DNA of 32,107 nt from Pseudomonadota bacterium (GTDB lineage Bacteria > Pseudomonadota > Alphaproteobacteria > JAAXGF01): positions 1 through 32,107 of the forward strand of contig JACZUY010000004.1 in assembly GCA_022572945.1 (NCBI GenBank). The letters run 5' to 3'. Positions 18,050 to 27,609 of the stretch are shown here, piece by piece. A program made the translations under genes and the position numbers. The notes under the pieces are model-generated. The model ran no database searches. It was not told the origin of the DNA and saw only the letters and a list, made by a program, of their open reading frames with translations. Numbering within the stretch: position 1 is the stretch's first letter; each line of letters starts with the position of its first letter.

Positions 18050-18670
18050 ATGAAGTGCAAGGTCACCACGCTCGACAACAAGTCCGCCGGTTCGATCGAC
18101 CTGGCCGACGAGGTGTTCGGCCTCGAGACGCGCGCCGACATCCTGCAGCGCATGGTCAACTGGCAGCTCGCCAAGCGCCGCGCGGGCACGCACAAGACCA
18201 AGAAGGTCGCGGATATCGCCGGCTCCACCCGCAAGATCTACCGGCAGAAAGGCACCGGCCAGGCGCGTCACGCGACCCGGCGCGCGCCTCAGTTCCGCGG
18301 CGGCGCGGCGACCTTCGGCCCGGTGCTCCGCGACCACGCCCACGGCCTGCCCAAGAAGGTGCGCAAGCTGGCGCTCAAGACCGCGCTGTCGTCGAAGCAG
18401 GCCGAGGGCAAGCTGATCGTCATCGACGCCGCCAGGCTCGAGGAACCCAAGACCAAGTCGCTCGCCGCCAAGCTGGAGACGCTCGGCCTGTCGCGGGTGT
18501 TGTTCATCGATGGCCCCGAGGTCGACGGCAACTTCTCGCGCGCCGCGGCCAACCTTGTGGGCGTCGACGTGCTGCCGCAGCAGGGGGCCAACGTCTTCGA
18601 TATCCTTCACTGCGACACGTTGGTGCTGACGCGCACCGCGGTCGAGCATCTGGAGGCGCGGCTGAGATGA
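18050..18670 (+). CDS. rplD: 50S ribosomal protein L4
   Basis: L4 lines the peptide exit tunnel and in E. coli regulates the S10 operon at both transcription and translation. The 206-residue product begins MKCKVTTLD and has the long loop with [16 protein letters not shown] and [10 protein letters not shown] that reaches into 23S rRNA. I chose ATG 18050 for its family-like N-terminus; GTG 18041, overlapping the rplC stop as GTGA, is in frame and would add three residues. The purine run GGGGAGAAGG at 18030-18039 could serve either start. It overlaps rplW by four bases. Confidence 0.95.
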   Translation: MKCKVTTLDNKSAGSIDLADEVFGLETRADILQRMVNWQLAKRRAGTHKTKKVADIAGSTRKIYRQKGTGQARHATRRAPQFRGGAATFGPVLRDHAHGLPKKVRKLALKTALSSKQAEGKLIVIDAARLEEPKTKSLAAKLETLGLSRVLFIDGPEVDGNFSRAAANLVGVDVLPQQGANVFDILHCDTLVLTRTAVEHLEARLR

Positions 18671-18960
18671 ACCGCGAACGCATGTACGACGTCATCCTTG
18701 CACCGGTTGTGACGGAGAAATCGACCCAGGGGTCCGAGCACAACCAGGTCACCTTCCGCGTCCCGCGCAGGGCGACCAAGCCCGAGATCAAGGCCGGCGT
18801 CGAGGCCCTGTTCGGCGTCAAGGTGACCAAGGTCAACACGATCAACATGCGCGGCAAGGTGAAGCGGTTCAAAGGGCGCCTGGGCAAGCGCGCGGACTAC
18901 AAGAAGGCGATCATCACGCTCGCCGAGGGCGACTCGATCGACATCACCACGGGGGTCTGA
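18667..18960 (+). CDS. rplW: 50S ribosomal protein L23
   Basis: L23 sits at the tunnel exit and is the docking site for trigger factor and the signal recognition particle. The 97-residue length is typical. Landmarks are [14 protein letters not shown] near the start, [16 protein letters not shown] in the middle, and [15 protein letters not shown] near the end. The ATG at 18667 overlaps the rplD stop in an ATGA junction, indicating translational coupling. Longer in-frame sequence upstream is the shadow of rplC and rplD. Confidence 0.97.
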   Translation: MNRERMYDVILAPVVTEKSTQGSEHNQVTFRVPRRATKPEIKAGVEALFGVKVTKVNTINMRGKVKRFKGRLGKRADYKKAIITLAEGDSIDITTGV

Positions 18961-18963
18961 GCG

Positions 18964-19794
18964 ATGGCGCTGAAAACCTACAAGCCCGTTACCCCGTCGC
19001 AGCGCGGGCTGGTGCTCGTCGACCGCTCGGCGCTGTGGAAGGGCAAGCCGGTCAAGACGCTGACCGAGGGATTGAGCAAGACCGGCGGGCGCAACAACCT
19101 GGGCCGCACCACCGTGTGGTCGCGCGGCGGCGGCCACAAGCGCCGCTACCGCATGATCGACTTCAAGCGCCGCAAGTTCGACGTGCCGGCCAAGGTCGAG
19201 CGCCTCGAGTACGACCCCAATCGCTCGGCGTTCATCGCCCTGATCCGTTACCAGGACGGCGAGTTGTCGTACATCCTGGCGCCGCAGCGGCTTAACGTCG
19301 GGGCGACGGTGATCTCCGGCGAGCGTGTCGACATCGTTCCCGGCAACGCGATGCCGATGCAGAACATCCCGGTTGGCACCATCATCCACAACATCGAGAT
19401 GAAGCCGGGCAAGGGCGGCCAGATCGCGCGCGCCGCCGGGGCGTACGCGCAGCTCGTCGGCAAGGACGCGGGCTATGCCCTGTTGCGGCTCATCTCGGGC
19501 GAGCGCCGCATGGTTCGCGCCGAGTGCATGGCGACGGTCGGGGCGGTCTCCAACCCCGATCATCAGAATATCAAGCTCGGCAAGGCCGGACGCAAGCGGT
19601 GGCTGGGCAAACGCCCGTCGGTGCGCGGCGTGGCGATGAACCCGGTCGACCATCCGCACGGCGGCGGCGAAGGGCGCTCGTCGGGCGGACGTCACCCGGT
19701 GACGCCGTGGGGCGTGCCGACCAAAGGCAAGCGCACGCGCTCGAACAAGGCGACCGATCCGCTGATCCTGCGGCGTCGCCGGCGCAAGAAGTAG
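18964..19794 (+). CDS. rplB: 50S ribosomal protein L2
   Basis: L2 is among the most conserved ribosomal proteins, needed for subunit association and peptidyl-transferase activity. The 276-residue product has the N-terminal RNA-binding fold ([20 protein letters not shown]) and the signature HPHGGGEG at 230-237 followed by [11 protein letters not shown]. The basic C-terminus ends RRRRKK. It starts three bases after rplW, with only a weak G-rich run upstream, so coupling to rplW is likely. Confidence 0.97.
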   Translation: MALKTYKPVTPSQRGLVLVDRSALWKGKPVKTLTEGLSKTGGRNNLGRTTVWSRGGGHKRRYRMIDFKRRKFDVPAKVERLEYDPNRSAFIALIRYQDGELSYILAPQRLNVGATVISGERVDIVPGNAMPMQNIPVGTIIHNIEMKPGKGGQIARAAGAYAQLVGKDAGYALLRLISGERRMVRAECMATVGAVSNPDHQNIKLGKAGRKRWLGKRPSVRGVAMNPVDHPHGGGEGRSSGGRHPVTPWGVPTKGKRTRSNKATDPLILRRRRRKK

Positions 19795-19805
19795 GAGGAG
19801 GAAGC

Positions 19806-20084
19806 ATGGCCCGTTCGGTTTGGAAGGGACCGTTCGTCGACGGCTATCTCTTGAAGAAAGCCGAGGTCGTGCGCGAGTCCGGCCGCAACGATGTGATCAG
19901 GACGTGGTCGCGGCGGTCGACCATCCTTCCCCAGTTCGTCGGCCTCACCTTCGGCGTCCACAACGGCCGCAAGTTCATGCCCGTGCTGGTGACCGAGAAC
20001 ATGGTCGGTCACAAACTGGGCGAGTTCGCGCCGACCCGGACGTATCACGGCCATTCCGGCGACAAGAAGGCGCGGAGGACGTAG
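19806..20084 (+). CDS. rpsS: 30S ribosomal protein S19
   Basis: S19 is a 30S head protein forming intersubunit bridges with the 50S subunit. The 92-residue product shows [36 protein letters not shown] and [16 protein letters not shown], all hallmark segments. GGAGGAGGAAG runs into the region just upstream of the ATG, a strong ribosome-binding site overlapping the rplB stop. In-frame upstream sequence is a shadow of rplB. Confidence 0.97.
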   Translation: MARSVWKGPFVDGYLLKKAEVVRESGRNDVIRTWSRRSTILPQFVGLTFGVHNGRKFMPVLVTENMVGHKLGEFAPTRTYHGHSGDKKARRT

Positions 20085-20088
20085 CGAG

Positions 20089-20469
20089 ATGGGCAAGGAA
20101 GCGACCCAACGCAAGCTCGCCGACAACGAGGCGATGGCGATCGCGCGCACGCTGCGCGTGGGCCCGCGCAAGCTCAACCTCGTCGCCGCCAGCATCCGCG
20201 GTCTCGCCGTCGAGGAGGCGCTCAACCATCTCGCCTTCTCGAAGCGGCGGATCGCGGGCGAGGTGCGCAAGGTGGTGCAGTCGGCGGTCGCCAACGCGGA
20301 GAACAACCATGATCTCGACGTCGATCGCCTGTACGTCGCCGAGATCACCGTGGGACGCTCGATGGTGATGAAGCGCTGGCGCCCGCGCGCGCGCGGGCGG
20401 ACCGCCCGCATCATCAAGCCGTTCAGCAATCTGACGGTGATCGTACGCGAACGCGAGGAGCAGCTCTAA
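20089..20469 (+). CDS. rplV: 50S ribosomal protein L22
   Basis: L22 lines the exit tunnel constriction; its beta-hairpin is a macrolide-response site. The 126-residue product has [20 protein letters not shown] early and a C-terminal hairpin with [14 protein letters not shown] (residues near 92-105) that looks unaltered. GGAGG at 20074-20078 is ten bases before the ATG. Its TAA stop overlaps the rpsC start by one base (TAATG). Confidence 0.97.
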   Translation: MGKEATQRKLADNEAMAIARTLRVGPRKLNLVAASIRGLAVEEALNHLAFSKRRIAGEVRKVVQSAVANAENNHDLDVDRLYVAEITVGRSMVMKRWRPRARGRTARIIKPFSNLTVIVREREEQL

Positions 20470-21152
20470 TGGGCCAGAAGGTCAACCCCATCAGCTTGCG
20501 GCTGGGCATCAACCGCACCTGGAATTCGCGCTGGTACGCCGACAGCGGCTACGCGGATCTCCTGCACGAGGACATCCGCCTCAGGCATTTTATCAAGAAA
20601 CGCCTGTCGCAGGCCGGGGTCAGCAGGATCGTCATCGAGCGGCCGGCGAAGAAGGCGCGCGTCACCATACACACCGCCCGGCCGGGCGTCGTGATCGGCA
20701 AGAAGGGCGCCGACATCGAGCGGCTGCGCGTCGCGCTGGCGAAGATGACGAGCTCGGATGTGCACGTCAATATTGTCGAGATCCGCAAGCCCGAGATCGA
20801 CGCCCAGCTGGTGGCCGAGAACATCGCCCAGCAGCTCGAGCGCCGCATCGGCTTCCGCCGCGCGATGAAGCGCGCCGTGCAATCGGCCATGCGCCTCGGC
20901 GCCCAGGGCATCCGCATCAACTGCGCGGGCCGCCTCGGCGGCGCCGAGATCGCTCGCACCGAATGGTACCGCGAGGGCCGCGTGCCGCTGCACACGCTGC
21001 GCGCCGACGTCGACTACGGCGTCATCACCGCGCACACGACCTACGGCACCTGTGGCGTCAAGGTATGGGTGTTCAAGGGCGAGATCATGGAGCACGACCC
21101 CATGGCCCAGGACAAGCGCGCCACCGAGCAGCAGACGGGCGGGCGCGTGTGA
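20469..21152 (+). CDS. rpsC: 30S ribosomal protein S3
   Basis: S3 lies at the mRNA entry channel and contributes to helicase activity of the ribosome. The 227-residue product begins [14 protein letters not shown] and contains a KH domain with [15 protein letters not shown] (the GKKG loop), followed by the C-terminal domain with [26 protein letters not shown]. The start overlaps the rplV stop by one base, an arrangement that couples translation. The short C-terminus is charged and presumably disordered. Confidence 0.97.
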   Translation: MGQKVNPISLRLGINRTWNSRWYADSGYADLLHEDIRLRHFIKKRLSQAGVSRIVIERPAKKARVTIHTARPGVVIGKKGADIERLRVALAKMTSSDVHVNIVEIRKPEIDAQLVAENIAQQLERRIGFRRAMKRAVQSAMRLGAQGIRINCAGRLGGAEIARTEWYREGRVPLHTLRADVDYGVITAHTTYGTCGVKVWVFKGEIMEHDPMAQDKRATEQQTGGRV

Positions 21153-21177
21153 GGCGCGTTAAGGAGCACGACGAGAC

Positions 21178-21591
21178 ATGCTGAGTCCCAAGCGGACCAA
21201 GTACCGTAAGGCCCACAAGGGCCGCGTTCACGGCAACGCCACGCGCGGCACCGTGCTCAACTTCGGCGCCTACGGGCTCAAGGCCACGGCGCCGGGCCGG
21301 GTGACCGCACGCCAGATCGAGGCGGCGCGGCGCGCGATCACGCGCCACCTCAAGCGCGCCGGGCGCATCTGGATCCGGATCTTTCCCGACGTGCCGGTCA
21401 GCACCAAGCCGACCGAGGTGCGCATGGGCAAGGGCAAGGGCTCGCCCGAGTACTGGATGTGCCGGGTCAAGCCCGGGCGCATCATGTTCGAGGTCGACGG
21501 CGTTGCGCCGCTGCTCGCCAAGGCGGCGATCGCGCGCGGCGCCGCCAAGCTGCCGATGGCGACACGGTTCATCGCCCGCGAGGAAGCCTGA
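21178..21591 (+). CDS. rplP: 50S ribosomal protein L16
   Basis: L16 helps shape the A-site tRNA cradle and is a late assembly protein of the 50S subunit. The 137-residue length is typical. It starts [16 protein letters not shown] and contains [31 protein letters not shown], and a C-terminal [16 protein letters not shown] about eleven bases upstream supports the ATG. rpmC follows five bases after its stop. Confidence 0.97.
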   Translation: MLSPKRTKYRKAHKGRVHGNATRGTVLNFGAYGLKATAPGRVTARQIEAARRAITRHLKRAGRIWIRIFPDVPVSTKPTEVRMGKGKGSPEYWMCRVKPGRIMFEVDGVAPLLAKAAIARGAAKLPMATRFIAREEA

Positions 21592-21595
21592 GACC

Positions 21596-21793
21596 ATGAA
21601 GGCCGAGAATATGCGCGCGAAAAGCGCCGACGAGCTCACCGACGAGCTGCTCGCGCTCAAGAAGGAGGCGTTCAACCTGCGCTTCCAGAAGGCGACCGGC
21701 CAGCTCGAGAACACCGCGCGCATGCGCCAGGTGCGCCGCGACATCGCGCGCGCCAAGACGATCATGCGGGACAGGTCCCGCGCCGCGTCCTAG
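21596..21793 (+). CDS. rpmC: 50S ribosomal protein L29
   Basis: L29 is a small two-helix protein at the tunnel exit next to L23. The 65-residue product shows [34 protein letters not shown] and [15 protein letters not shown], a typical family sequence. I chose ATG 21596, which gives [13 protein letters not shown] 21611 is an in-frame alternative five residues shorter. Upstream in-frame sequence is a shadow of rplP. GAGGAAG, inside the rplP 3' end, is the likely ribosome-binding site. Confidence 0.95.
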   Translation: MKAENMRAKSADELTDELLALKKEAFNLRFQKATGQLENTARMRQVRRDIARAKTIMRDRSRAAS

Positions 21794-21806
21794 GAGGGCA
21801 CGCACG

Positions 21807-22043
21807 ATGTCGAAGCGGGTTTTGCGGGGAACCGTGGTCAGCGCCGCCGGCGACAAGACCGTCGTCGTCCGCGTCGAGCGCCGCGTGAAGCATCCGACGT
21901 ACAAGAAGTACATCCGGCGCTCCAAGAAGTACGCCGCGCACGACCGCGAGAACCGTTACGGCGCCGGCGACCTGGTGCAAATTCGCGAGACGCGGCCGAT
22001 TTCGAAGACCAAGACGTGGGAAGTGGTTTACGAGCCGGCATGA
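21807..22043 (+). CDS. rpsQ: 30S ribosomal protein S17
   Basis: S17 is a primary 16S rRNA-binding protein of the 30S body. The 78-residue product has the OB-fold pattern [40 protein letters not shown] and [21 protein letters not shown] spans the rpmC stop and forms a strong ribosome-binding site. It is the last gene of the S10 portion; the following gene rplN starts 27 bases later with no evident promoter, so S10 and spc clusters seem joined. Confidence 0.97.
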   Translation: MSKRVLRGTVVSAAGDKTVVVRVERRVKHPTYKKYIRRSKKYAAHDRENRYGAGDLVQIRETRPISKTKTWEVVYEPA

Positions 22044-22070
22044 CCGGCGCCGTGGGAAGGGTGAGACGCC

Positions 22071-22439
22071 ATGATCCAGATGCAGACGAACTTGGACGTC
22101 GCCGACAACTCCGGCGCGCGCCGGGTGCAGTGCATCAAGGTGCTGGGCGGCTCGAGGCGTATGACCGCTTCGATCGGCGACGTGATCGTCGTCTCGGTCA
22201 AGGACGCGATTCCGCGCGGCAAGGTGAAGAAGGGCGAGGTCCACCGCGCCGTCATCGTGCGCACGGCCAAGGAGATTCACCGCGCCGACGGCAGCGCCAT
22301 CCGCTTCGACCGCAACGCGGCGGTGCTCATCGACAACCAGGGCGAGCCCATCGGCACACGAATCTTCGGGCCGGTGACGCGCGAGCTCAGGGCCAAGAAG
22401 TTCATGAAGATCATATCGCTCGCGCCCGAGGTCCTGTGA
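22071..22439 (+). CDS. rplN: 50S ribosomal protein L14
   Basis: L14 lies at the subunit interface and is the docking site for the silencing factor RsfS. The 122-residue length is universal for the family. It starts [17 protein letters not shown] and contains [28 protein letters not shown] and [13 protein letters not shown]. Its TGA stop shares a base with the rplX ATG (TGATG). Confidence 0.98.
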   Translation: MIQMQTNLDVADNSGARRVQCIKVLGGSRRMTASIGDVIVVSVKDAIPRGKVKKGEVHRAVIVRTAKEIHRADGSAIRFDRNAAVLIDNQGEPIGTRIFGPVTRELRAKKFMKIISLAPEVL

Positions 22440-22762
22440 TGGTGGCCAAGATGCGCATCAAGAAGGGCGACAACGTGGTCGTCATCAGCGGCAAGGACAA
22501 GGGCAAGAAGGGCGGCGTGCTCAAGGTCTTCGTCAAGAACGCGCGCGTGCTTGTCGAGGGCGTCAACATGATCAAGCGGCATGAGCGGCCGTCCGCGGCG
22601 GGGCCTGGCGGAATCGTCGAGAAGGAGGCGTCGATACACGTTTCCAACGTCGCCCATGTCGATCCCAAGCTGAATGAGCCGACCCGCGTTGGCTACCGTG
22701 TCCTCAAAGGCGGCCGCAAGGTGCGCTACGCCAAACGATCGGGCGAGATGATCGATGTCTAG
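22439..22762 (+). CDS. rplX: 50S ribosomal protein L24
   Basis: L24 is one of the two assembly-initiator proteins of the 50S subunit and sits beside the exit tunnel. The 107-residue product has a KOW motif near the start ([21 protein letters not shown]), then [14 protein letters not shown] and VSNVAHVDP. The ATG at 22439 overlaps the rplN stop; an in-frame ATG at 22451 would drop the first four residues. Overlap and family length favour the first. It is followed by rplE. Confidence 0.95.
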   Translation: MVAKMRIKKGDNVVVISGKDKGKKGGVLKVFVKNARVLVEGVNMIKRHERPSAAGPGGIVEKEASIHVSNVAHVDPKLNEPTRVGYRVLKGGRKVRYAKRSGEMIDV

Positions 22763-22789
22763 CTCTGCGCAAGCCAAGGGGTGTCGGTG

Positions 22790-23332
22790 ATGGCGGCCAG
22801 GTTGCGGGAACGCTACGAGTCGGTTCTCAGGTCCGAGCTGCGGACCAAGTTCGGCTACAAGAACCCGATGCAGGTGCCCAAGCTCGAGAAGATCGTCGTC
22901 AACATGGGCGTCGGCGAGGCGACCGCCGATTCGAAGGCGATCGCGGCGGCGGTCGGCGACATGACCCTGATCACCGGCCAGAAGCCGATCGTCATCCGCG
23001 CCAAGCGCTCGGTGGCGACGTTCAAGCTGCGCCAGGGCATGCCGATCGGCTGCAAGGTGACGCTCAGGAACGAGCGCATGTACGAATTTCTCGACCGGCT
23101 GATCACGATGGCGCTGCCGCAGGTGCGCGATTTCCGCGGCGTGTCGCCGGCGAGCTTCGACCGCTGCGGCAACTACGCGATGGGGCTCGACGAGCAGATC
23201 GTGTTTCCCGAGATCGATTACGACAAGGTCGACAAGATCCGCGGTATGGACATCGTGATCGTGACCACGGCGAAGACCGACGAGGAGGCCAGGGCACTTC
23301 TCGCCGGCTTCCAGATGCCGTTCACCAACTGA
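22790..23332 (+). CDS. rplE: 50S ribosomal protein L5
   Basis: L5 binds 5S rRNA and contacts the P-site tRNA and S13 across the subunit bridge. The 180-residue product shows [41 protein letters not shown] and [16 protein letters not shown] chose ATG 22790 because AAGGGG at 22776-22781 lies about eight bases upstream; the in-frame GTG at 22781 is on top of that site and would add three residues. Confidence 0.95.
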   Translation: MAARLRERYESVLRSELRTKFGYKNPMQVPKLEKIVVNMGVGEATADSKAIAAAVGDMTLITGQKPIVIRAKRSVATFKLRQGMPIGCKVTLRNERMYEFLDRLITMALPQVRDFRGVSPASFDRCGNYAMGLDEQIVFPEIDYDKVDKIRGMDIVIVTTAKTDEEARALLAGFQMPFTN

Positions 23333-23365
23333 CTGGCGGAACCCGCCGAAACGGAGGAGTCGCAC

Positions 23366-23671
23366 ATGGCAAAGTTGAGTGCGATTGAAAACAACAAACG
23401 GCGCGCGCGGCTGGTGAAAAAGTACGCCGCCAAGCGGGCGCGCATACTGGCGATCACCAGGGACGAGTCGCTCCCCCAGGAGGAGCGCTTCGCGGCGCGA
23501 CTCAAGCTCGCCGCGCTGCCGCGCAACTCCGCGGCCGTGCGGCTGCGCAACCGCTGCAAGATCACTGGCCGGCCGCGCGGCTACTATCGAAAGTTCGCCA
23601 TGTCGCGCATCGCGCTGCGCGAGCTGGCGTCGTCGGGGATGCTTCCCGGCGTCGTCAAGTCGAGCTGGTAG
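23366..23671 (+). CDS. rpsN: 30S ribosomal protein S14 (zinc-free form)
   Basis: S14 is a late-assembling 30S head protein. At 101 residues this is the long form without zinc-binding CxxC pairs; only one cysteine is present, in [16 protein letters not shown]. The C-terminus ends [12 protein letters not shown], as in proteobacteria. GGAGGAG shortly before the ATG is a strong ribosome-binding site. Position between rplE and rpsH is the standard spc order. Confidence 0.97.
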   Translation: MAKLSAIENNKRRARLVKKYAAKRARILAITRDESLPQEERFAARLKLAALPRNSAAVRLRNRCKITGRPRGYYRKFAMSRIALRELASSGMLPGVVKSSW

Positions 23672-23684
23672 TGGAGGCCGCATC

Positions 23685-24083
23685 ATGACGATGACCGATC
23701 CGCTGGGCGATATGCTGACCCGCATCCGCAACGGGCAGCGGGCGCGTTCGACTTCGGTGTTGAGCCCGGCGTCGAAGCTGCGCGCGCGGGTGCTCGACGT
23801 GCTCAAGCGCGAGGGCTACATCCGCGGCTATTCGCAGCGCGAGGTGGGCCCCGGCATGAACGAGCTGACGATCGAGCTCAAGTACCACGAGGACGAGCCG
23901 GTGATTCGCGAGATCAGCCGCGTATCGAAGCCGGGCCGGCGGGTGTATTCTTCGATCAAGGATTTGCCCCGCTTTTACAGCGGGCTCGGCATCTCGATCC
24001 TGTCGACGCCGCGCGGGGTGATGTCGGACAACGAGGCGCGCGACGCCAACGTTGGCGGCGAAGTGTTGTGCAAGGTGTTTTAG
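23685..24083 (+). CDS. rpsH: 30S ribosomal protein S8
   Basis: S8 is a primary 16S rRNA-binding protein and, in E. coli, the translational repressor of the spc operon, acting at the rplE start. The 132-residue product begins [18 protein letters not shown] and includes [33 protein letters not shown] and a C-terminal [14 protein letters not shown] lies before the ATG; ATG 23691 is an in-frame alternative. rplF follows ten bases after the stop. Confidence 0.97.
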   Translation: MTMTDPLGDMLTRIRNGQRARSTSVLSPASKLRARVLDVLKREGYIRGYSQREVGPGMNELTIELKYHEDEPVIREISRVSKPGRRVYSSIKDLPRFYSGLGISILSTPRGVMSDNEARDANVGGEVLCKVF

Positions 24084-24093
24084 GAAACGCCTG

Positions 24094-24627
24094 ATGTCAC
24101 GTGTCGGCAAACATCCGGTGGTCATTCCCGGCGGCGTCGAGGTCGCGGTCGACGGCCATCATGTCACCGTCAAGGGCAAGCTCGGCCAGCTCGCCGCCAC
24201 GCTCACCCCTGACGTCGACATCAGGGTCGAAGACGGCGAGGTCGTGGTCAGGCCGCGCGACGATTCGCTCCGCGCGCGGTCGATGTGGGGCACCTCGCGC
24301 AGCCTGATCAACAACATGGTGGTCGGCGTCTCCGAGGGTTTCGAGCGGGTGCTCGAAATTGTCGGCGTCGGCTACCGCGCGGCGGTCGAAGGCGGCGTGC
24401 TGGTGCTCCAGCTCGGCTACAGCCACGACATCCGCTACCCGGTGCCCGAAGGCATCACCATCGCCTGCCCGAGGCCCACCCAAATCACCATCTCCGGCGC
24501 CGATCGTCAGCGCGTCGGCCAGGTGGCGGCGGATATCCGCGCGTTCCGCAAGCCCGAGCCGTACAAAGGCAAGGGTATCCGCTACGCCAACGAATGGGTG
24601 CGCCGCAAGGAAGGCAAGAAGAAGTAG
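24094..24627 (+). CDS. rplF: 50S ribosomal protein L6
   Basis: L6 lies near the stalk base and the sarcin-ricin loop, close to the factor-binding site. The 177-residue length is exact for the family. It begins MSRVGKHPVVIPGGVEV, has two related alpha/beta domains, and ends with RKPEPYKGKGIRYANEWVRR, the signature segment. The upstream in-frame extension is a shadow of the rpsH 3' end; AGGAAA before the ATG is a modest ribosome-binding site. Confidence 0.97.
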   Translation: MSRVGKHPVVIPGGVEVAVDGHHVTVKGKLGQLAATLTPDVDIRVEDGEVVVRPRDDSLRARSMWGTSRSLINNMVVGVSEGFERVLEIVGVGYRAAVEGGVLVLQLGYSHDIRYPVPEGITIACPRPTQITISGADRQRVGQVAADIRAFRKPEPYKGKGIRYANEWVRRKEGKKK

Positions 24628-24639
24628 GATGGCGCCGCG

Positions 24640-25002
24640 ATGAAGTCGGTCAACCAGCTTTTCGAACGCCGCAAACGGCGCGCCCGCAATCGCCTGCGCG
24701 CGGTTTCGGGCGGGCGCCTGCGGCTTTCGGTATTCCGCTCCGGCCGGCACATTCACGCCCAGGTCATCGACGATTCGCGCGGCGTCACCGTGGCCGCGGC
24801 GTCGAGCCTGGAGAAGCTCTTGCGCGACGAGCTCAAGAGCGGGGCCGACAAGGGCGCCGCGTCGCGGGTCGGCGCGCTGGTCGCCGAGCGTGCGCTCGCC
24901 GCCGGCGTGACGCGGGTCGTGTTCGACCGCGGCGGCTACCTGTTTCACGGCCGGGTCAAGGCGCTGGCCGACGCCGCCCGCGAGCGCGGACTATCGTTCT
25001 AG
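24640..25002 (+). CDS. rplR: 50S ribosomal protein L18
   Basis: L18 binds 5S rRNA together with L5 and brings it into the central protuberance. The 120-residue product shows the basic N-terminus ([15 protein letters not shown]), [19 protein letters not shown], and a C-terminal [19 protein letters not shown]. It starts 13 bases after rplF with a weak AGGA upstream. Order rplF-rplR-rpsE is standard. Confidence 0.97.
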   Translation: MKSVNQLFERRKRRARNRLRAVSGGRLRLSVFRSGRHIHAQVIDDSRGVTVAAASSLEKLLRDELKSGADKGAASRVGALVAERALAAGVTRVVFDRGGYLFHGRVKALADAARERGLSF

Positions 25003-25022
25003 TGGCCTGGAGGCAAACATAG

Positions 25023-25556
25023 ATGGCGCGATACGAAACCCGGGGCGGCGAAGAAAGCGAACTCGTCGACAAGCTCGTCAGCATCAACCGGGTCGCCAAG
25101 GTGGTGAAGGGCGGGCGCCGTTTCGGCTTCGCCGCCTTCGTCGTCGTCGGTGACACCAAGGGGCGCGTCGGCCATGGCATGGGCAAGGCGCGCGAGGTGC
25201 CCGAGGCGATCCGCAAGGCGACCGAGAAGGCCAAGCGAAAGATGATTCGCGTGCCGTTGCGCGAGGGCCGCACGCTGCACCACGACGTCGAGGGCCGGTT
25301 CGGCGCCGGCCGCGTCGTGCTGCGCGCGGCGCCGCCGGGCACGGGCATCATCGCCGGCGGTCCGATGCGCGCCGTGTTCGAGACCGTCGGCGTCCAGGAC
25401 GTGGTGACCAAGTCGATCGGCACGTCGAATCCGTATAACATGGTCAAGGCCACCTTCAACGCGCTCGGCAAGCTCATGTCGCCGCGCGCCGTCGCCGCCA
25501 AGCGCGGCAAGAAGGTGGCCGAAATCCTTGGCCGTCGCGATACGCCGAAGGAGTAG
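25023..25556 (+). CDS. rpsE: 30S ribosomal protein S5
   Basis: S5 contributes to decoding accuracy and mRNA entry, and is the classical spectinomycin-resistance protein. The 177-residue product has a short N-terminal extension, then [20 protein letters not shown], the spectinomycin-loop region [20 protein letters not shown], and a C-terminal [13 protein letters not shown]. The loop shows no obvious deletion. GGAGG at 25009-25013 lies nine bases before the ATG. Confidence 0.97.
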   Translation: MARYETRGGEESELVDKLVSINRVAKVVKGGRRFGFAAFVVVGDTKGRVGHGMGKAREVPEAIRKATEKAKRKMIRVPLREGRTLHHDVEGRFGAGRVVLRAAPPGTGIIAGGPMRAVFETVGVQDVVTKSIGTSNPYNMVKATFNALGKLMSPRAVAAKRGKKVAEILGRRDTPKE

Positions 25557-25560
25557 GGCG

Positions 25561-25746
25561 ATGGCCGGCAAGAAGACGATTCGCGTGACCCAGATCGGCA
25601 GTCCGATCGGGCGGCACAGGGACCAGCGCCAGACGCTCGTCGGCCTCGGGCTCAACAAGATGCATCGCACGCGCGAGCTCGAGGACACCTCCGCCGTGCG
25701 CGGCATGATCAACAAGGTCGCGCATCTCGTGCGGGTCGATGAGTAG
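25561..25746 (+). CDS. rpmD: 50S ribosomal protein L30
   Basis: L30 is a small 50S protein near 5S rRNA. The 61-residue product has the family core [36 protein letters not shown] and [14 protein letters not shown]. The ATG at 25561 gives the usual N-terminus; GGAG inside the rpsE stop region is the likely ribosome-binding site. In-frame sequence upstream belongs to rpsE in another frame. Confidence 0.96.
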   Translation: MAGKKTIRVTQIGSPIGRHRDQRQTLVGLGLNKMHRTRELEDTSAVRGMINKVAHLVRVDE

Positions 25747-25770
25747 CGCTCGACGAGGGGAAATACAGCG

Positions 25771-26253
25771 ATGGACCTGAACCAACTTTCCGATCGCCCC
25801 GGGGCGCGCAAGGCGGGCAGACGGGTCGGCCGCGGAACCGGCTCCGGCAAGGGCAAGACCTGCGGCCGCGGCCACAAGGGGCAAAAGTCGCGCAGCGGCG
25901 TCGCGCTGCAGGGCTTCGAGGGCGGCCAGATGCCGCTCTATCGACGGTTGCCCAAGCGCGGCTTCACCAATATCTTCCGCACGCGCTACGAGATCGTCAA
26001 TCTCGACCGGCTGCAGTCGGCGCTCGACGCCGGCCGGTTGGATGCCGCCAAGCCGGTCGACCGCGAAGCGCTGGTTGCCGCCGGCGTGGTGCGCCAGAGC
26101 CGCAACGGCGTACGGCTCCTGGCCCGCGGTGAACTCAAGGCCAAGCTGACGATCGCGGTGGACCGCGCCTCGAAGGCCGCCGTCGCCGCGGTCAAGAAGG
26201 CCGGCGGCGAGGTCGTCCTGGCGCCCGCGCCGGCGGCGCCCAAGAAAGACTAG
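25771..26253 (+). CDS. rplO: 50S ribosomal protein L15
   Basis: L15 is a late assembly protein binding several 23S rRNA domains. The 160-residue product has a glycine- and lysine-rich N-terminal arm ([20 protein letters not shown] followed by GQKSRSG), the [18 protein letters not shown] segment, and an alanine-rich globular C-terminus. GAGGGG precedes the ATG. It is immediately upstream of secY, as in most bacteria. Confidence 0.97.
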   Translation: MDLNQLSDRPGARKAGRRVGRGTGSGKGKTCGRGHKGQKSRSGVALQGFEGGQMPLYRRLPKRGFTNIFRTRYEIVNLDRLQSALDAGRLDAAKPVDREALVAAGVVRQSRNGVRLLARGELKAKLTIAVDRASKAAVAAVKKAGGEVVLAPAPAAPKKD

Positions 26254-26268
26254 CAGGAGACGCGTTCC

Positions 26269-27609
26269 ATGGCCTCAGCCGCCGAACAACTCGTCGCCAA
26301 CATCAACTTCAGCGCCATCGGCAAGGCGACCGAGCTGAAGAAGCGGCTGTGGTTCACGCTGGGAGCGCTGGTCATTTACCGGCTTGGCGCCTACATCCCG
26401 ATTCCCGGCGTCGATCCGGTGGTGCTCGAGGACGTTTTCCAGCAGCAGGCCGGCGGCATCCTCGGCATGTTCAACATGCTCGCGGGCGGCGCGCTCGGGC
26501 GGATGACGATCTTCGCCCTCAACATCATGCCGTATATCTCGGCGGCGATCATCATGCAGCTCATGACGACCGTTTCGCCGCACCTCGAGCAGCTCAAGAA
26601 GGAAGGCGAGGTCGGTCGCAAAAAAATCAATCAGTACACGCGTTACGCCACCGTTTTTATTGCGGCGCTTCAGGCATATGGCATCTCGATCGGGCTCGAG
26701 GGCATGTCCGGCTCGCGGGGCAGCGCGGTGATGGACCCCGGCCTGTTCTTCCGCTTCACCACCGTCGTCACGCTCACCGGCGGGACCATTTTCCTGATGT
26801 GGCTCGGCGAGCAGATCACCGCGCGCGGCGTCGGCAACGGCATCTCGCTGATCATCTTCTCGGGCATCGTCGCCGGGTTGCCGGCCGCCATCGCCAGCAC
26901 GCTCGAGCTGGGCCGCACCGGAGCGCTGTCGACCTTCTTCATCCTCCTCCTCATCACGATGGTCATCGTCGTGGTCACGTTCATCGTGTTCATCGAACGG
27001 GCGCAGCGGCGCATCGTCGTGCAGTATCCCAAGCGTCAGGTCGGAAGCCGCATGTTCGGCGGCGAGAGCACGCATCTGCCGCTCAAGCTGAACACCGCCG
27101 GCGTCATTCCGCCGATCTTCGCCAGCTCGATCCTGTTGCTGCCGATCACGGTGGCCGGCTTCAACGCGGGTCAGGGTCCCGAATGGCTGGCGACGATGAG
27201 CGCCTACCTCGGCCGCGGCCAGCCGCTGTTCATGTCGCTTTACGCGGCCGGCATCATCTTCTTCTGCTTCTTCTACACCGCGATCGTGTTCAACCCGGCC
27301 GACACCGCCGACAACCTGAAGAAACACGGCGGTTTCGTCCCCGGCATCCGACCGGGCAAGAATACGGCGGAGTATCTCGACTACGTGCTCACGCGGCTCA
27401 CCGTCGTCGGGGCGATCTATCTGACCGCGGTCGCGCTTCTGCCCGAATTCCTGATCGCCAAGTTCGCGTTGCCGTTCTTCTTCGGCGGCACTTCGCTGCT
27501 GATCGTGATCACCGTCACCATGGACACCGTGGCGCAGATTCATTCGCACCTGCTGGCGCATCAGTACGAAGGCCTGATCAAGAAGTCGAAGCTCAGGGGG
27601 CGGCGCTAG
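26269..27609 (+). CDS. secY: Preprotein translocase subunit SecY
   Basis: SecY forms the protein-conducting channel in the inner membrane with SecE (649-846) and SecG (not in this window). The 446-residue product has about ten hydrophobic spans. Recognisable parts are RLGAYIPIPGVDP after the first span, the plug-region glycine-rich segment MLAGGALGRMTIFALNIMPY, GNGISLIIFSGIVAGLP, and a cytoplasmic loop with QRRIVVQYPKRQVG. AGGAGA lies before the ATG. Its TAG stop overlaps the adk GTG start by one base. Confidence 0.97.
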   Translation: MASAAEQLVANINFSAIGKATELKKRLWFTLGALVIYRLGAYIPIPGVDPVVLEDVFQQQAGGILGMFNMLAGGALGRMTIFALNIMPYISAAIIMQLMTTVSPHLEQLKKEGEVGRKKINQYTRYATVFIAALQAYGISIGLEGMSGSRGSAVMDPGLFFRFTTVVTLTGGTIFLMWLGEQITARGVGNGISLIIFSGIVAGLPAAIASTLELGRTGALSTFFILLLITMVIVVVTFIVFIERAQRRIVVQYPKRQVGSRMFGGESTHLPLKLNTAGVIPPIFASSILLLPITVAGFNAGQGPEWLATMSAYLGRGQPLFMSLYAAGIIFFCFFYTAIVFNPADTADNLKKHGGFVPGIRPGKNTAEYLDYVLTRLTVVGAIYLTAVALLPEFLIAKFALPFFFGGTSLLIVITVTMDTVAQIHSHLLAHQYEGLIKKSKLRGRR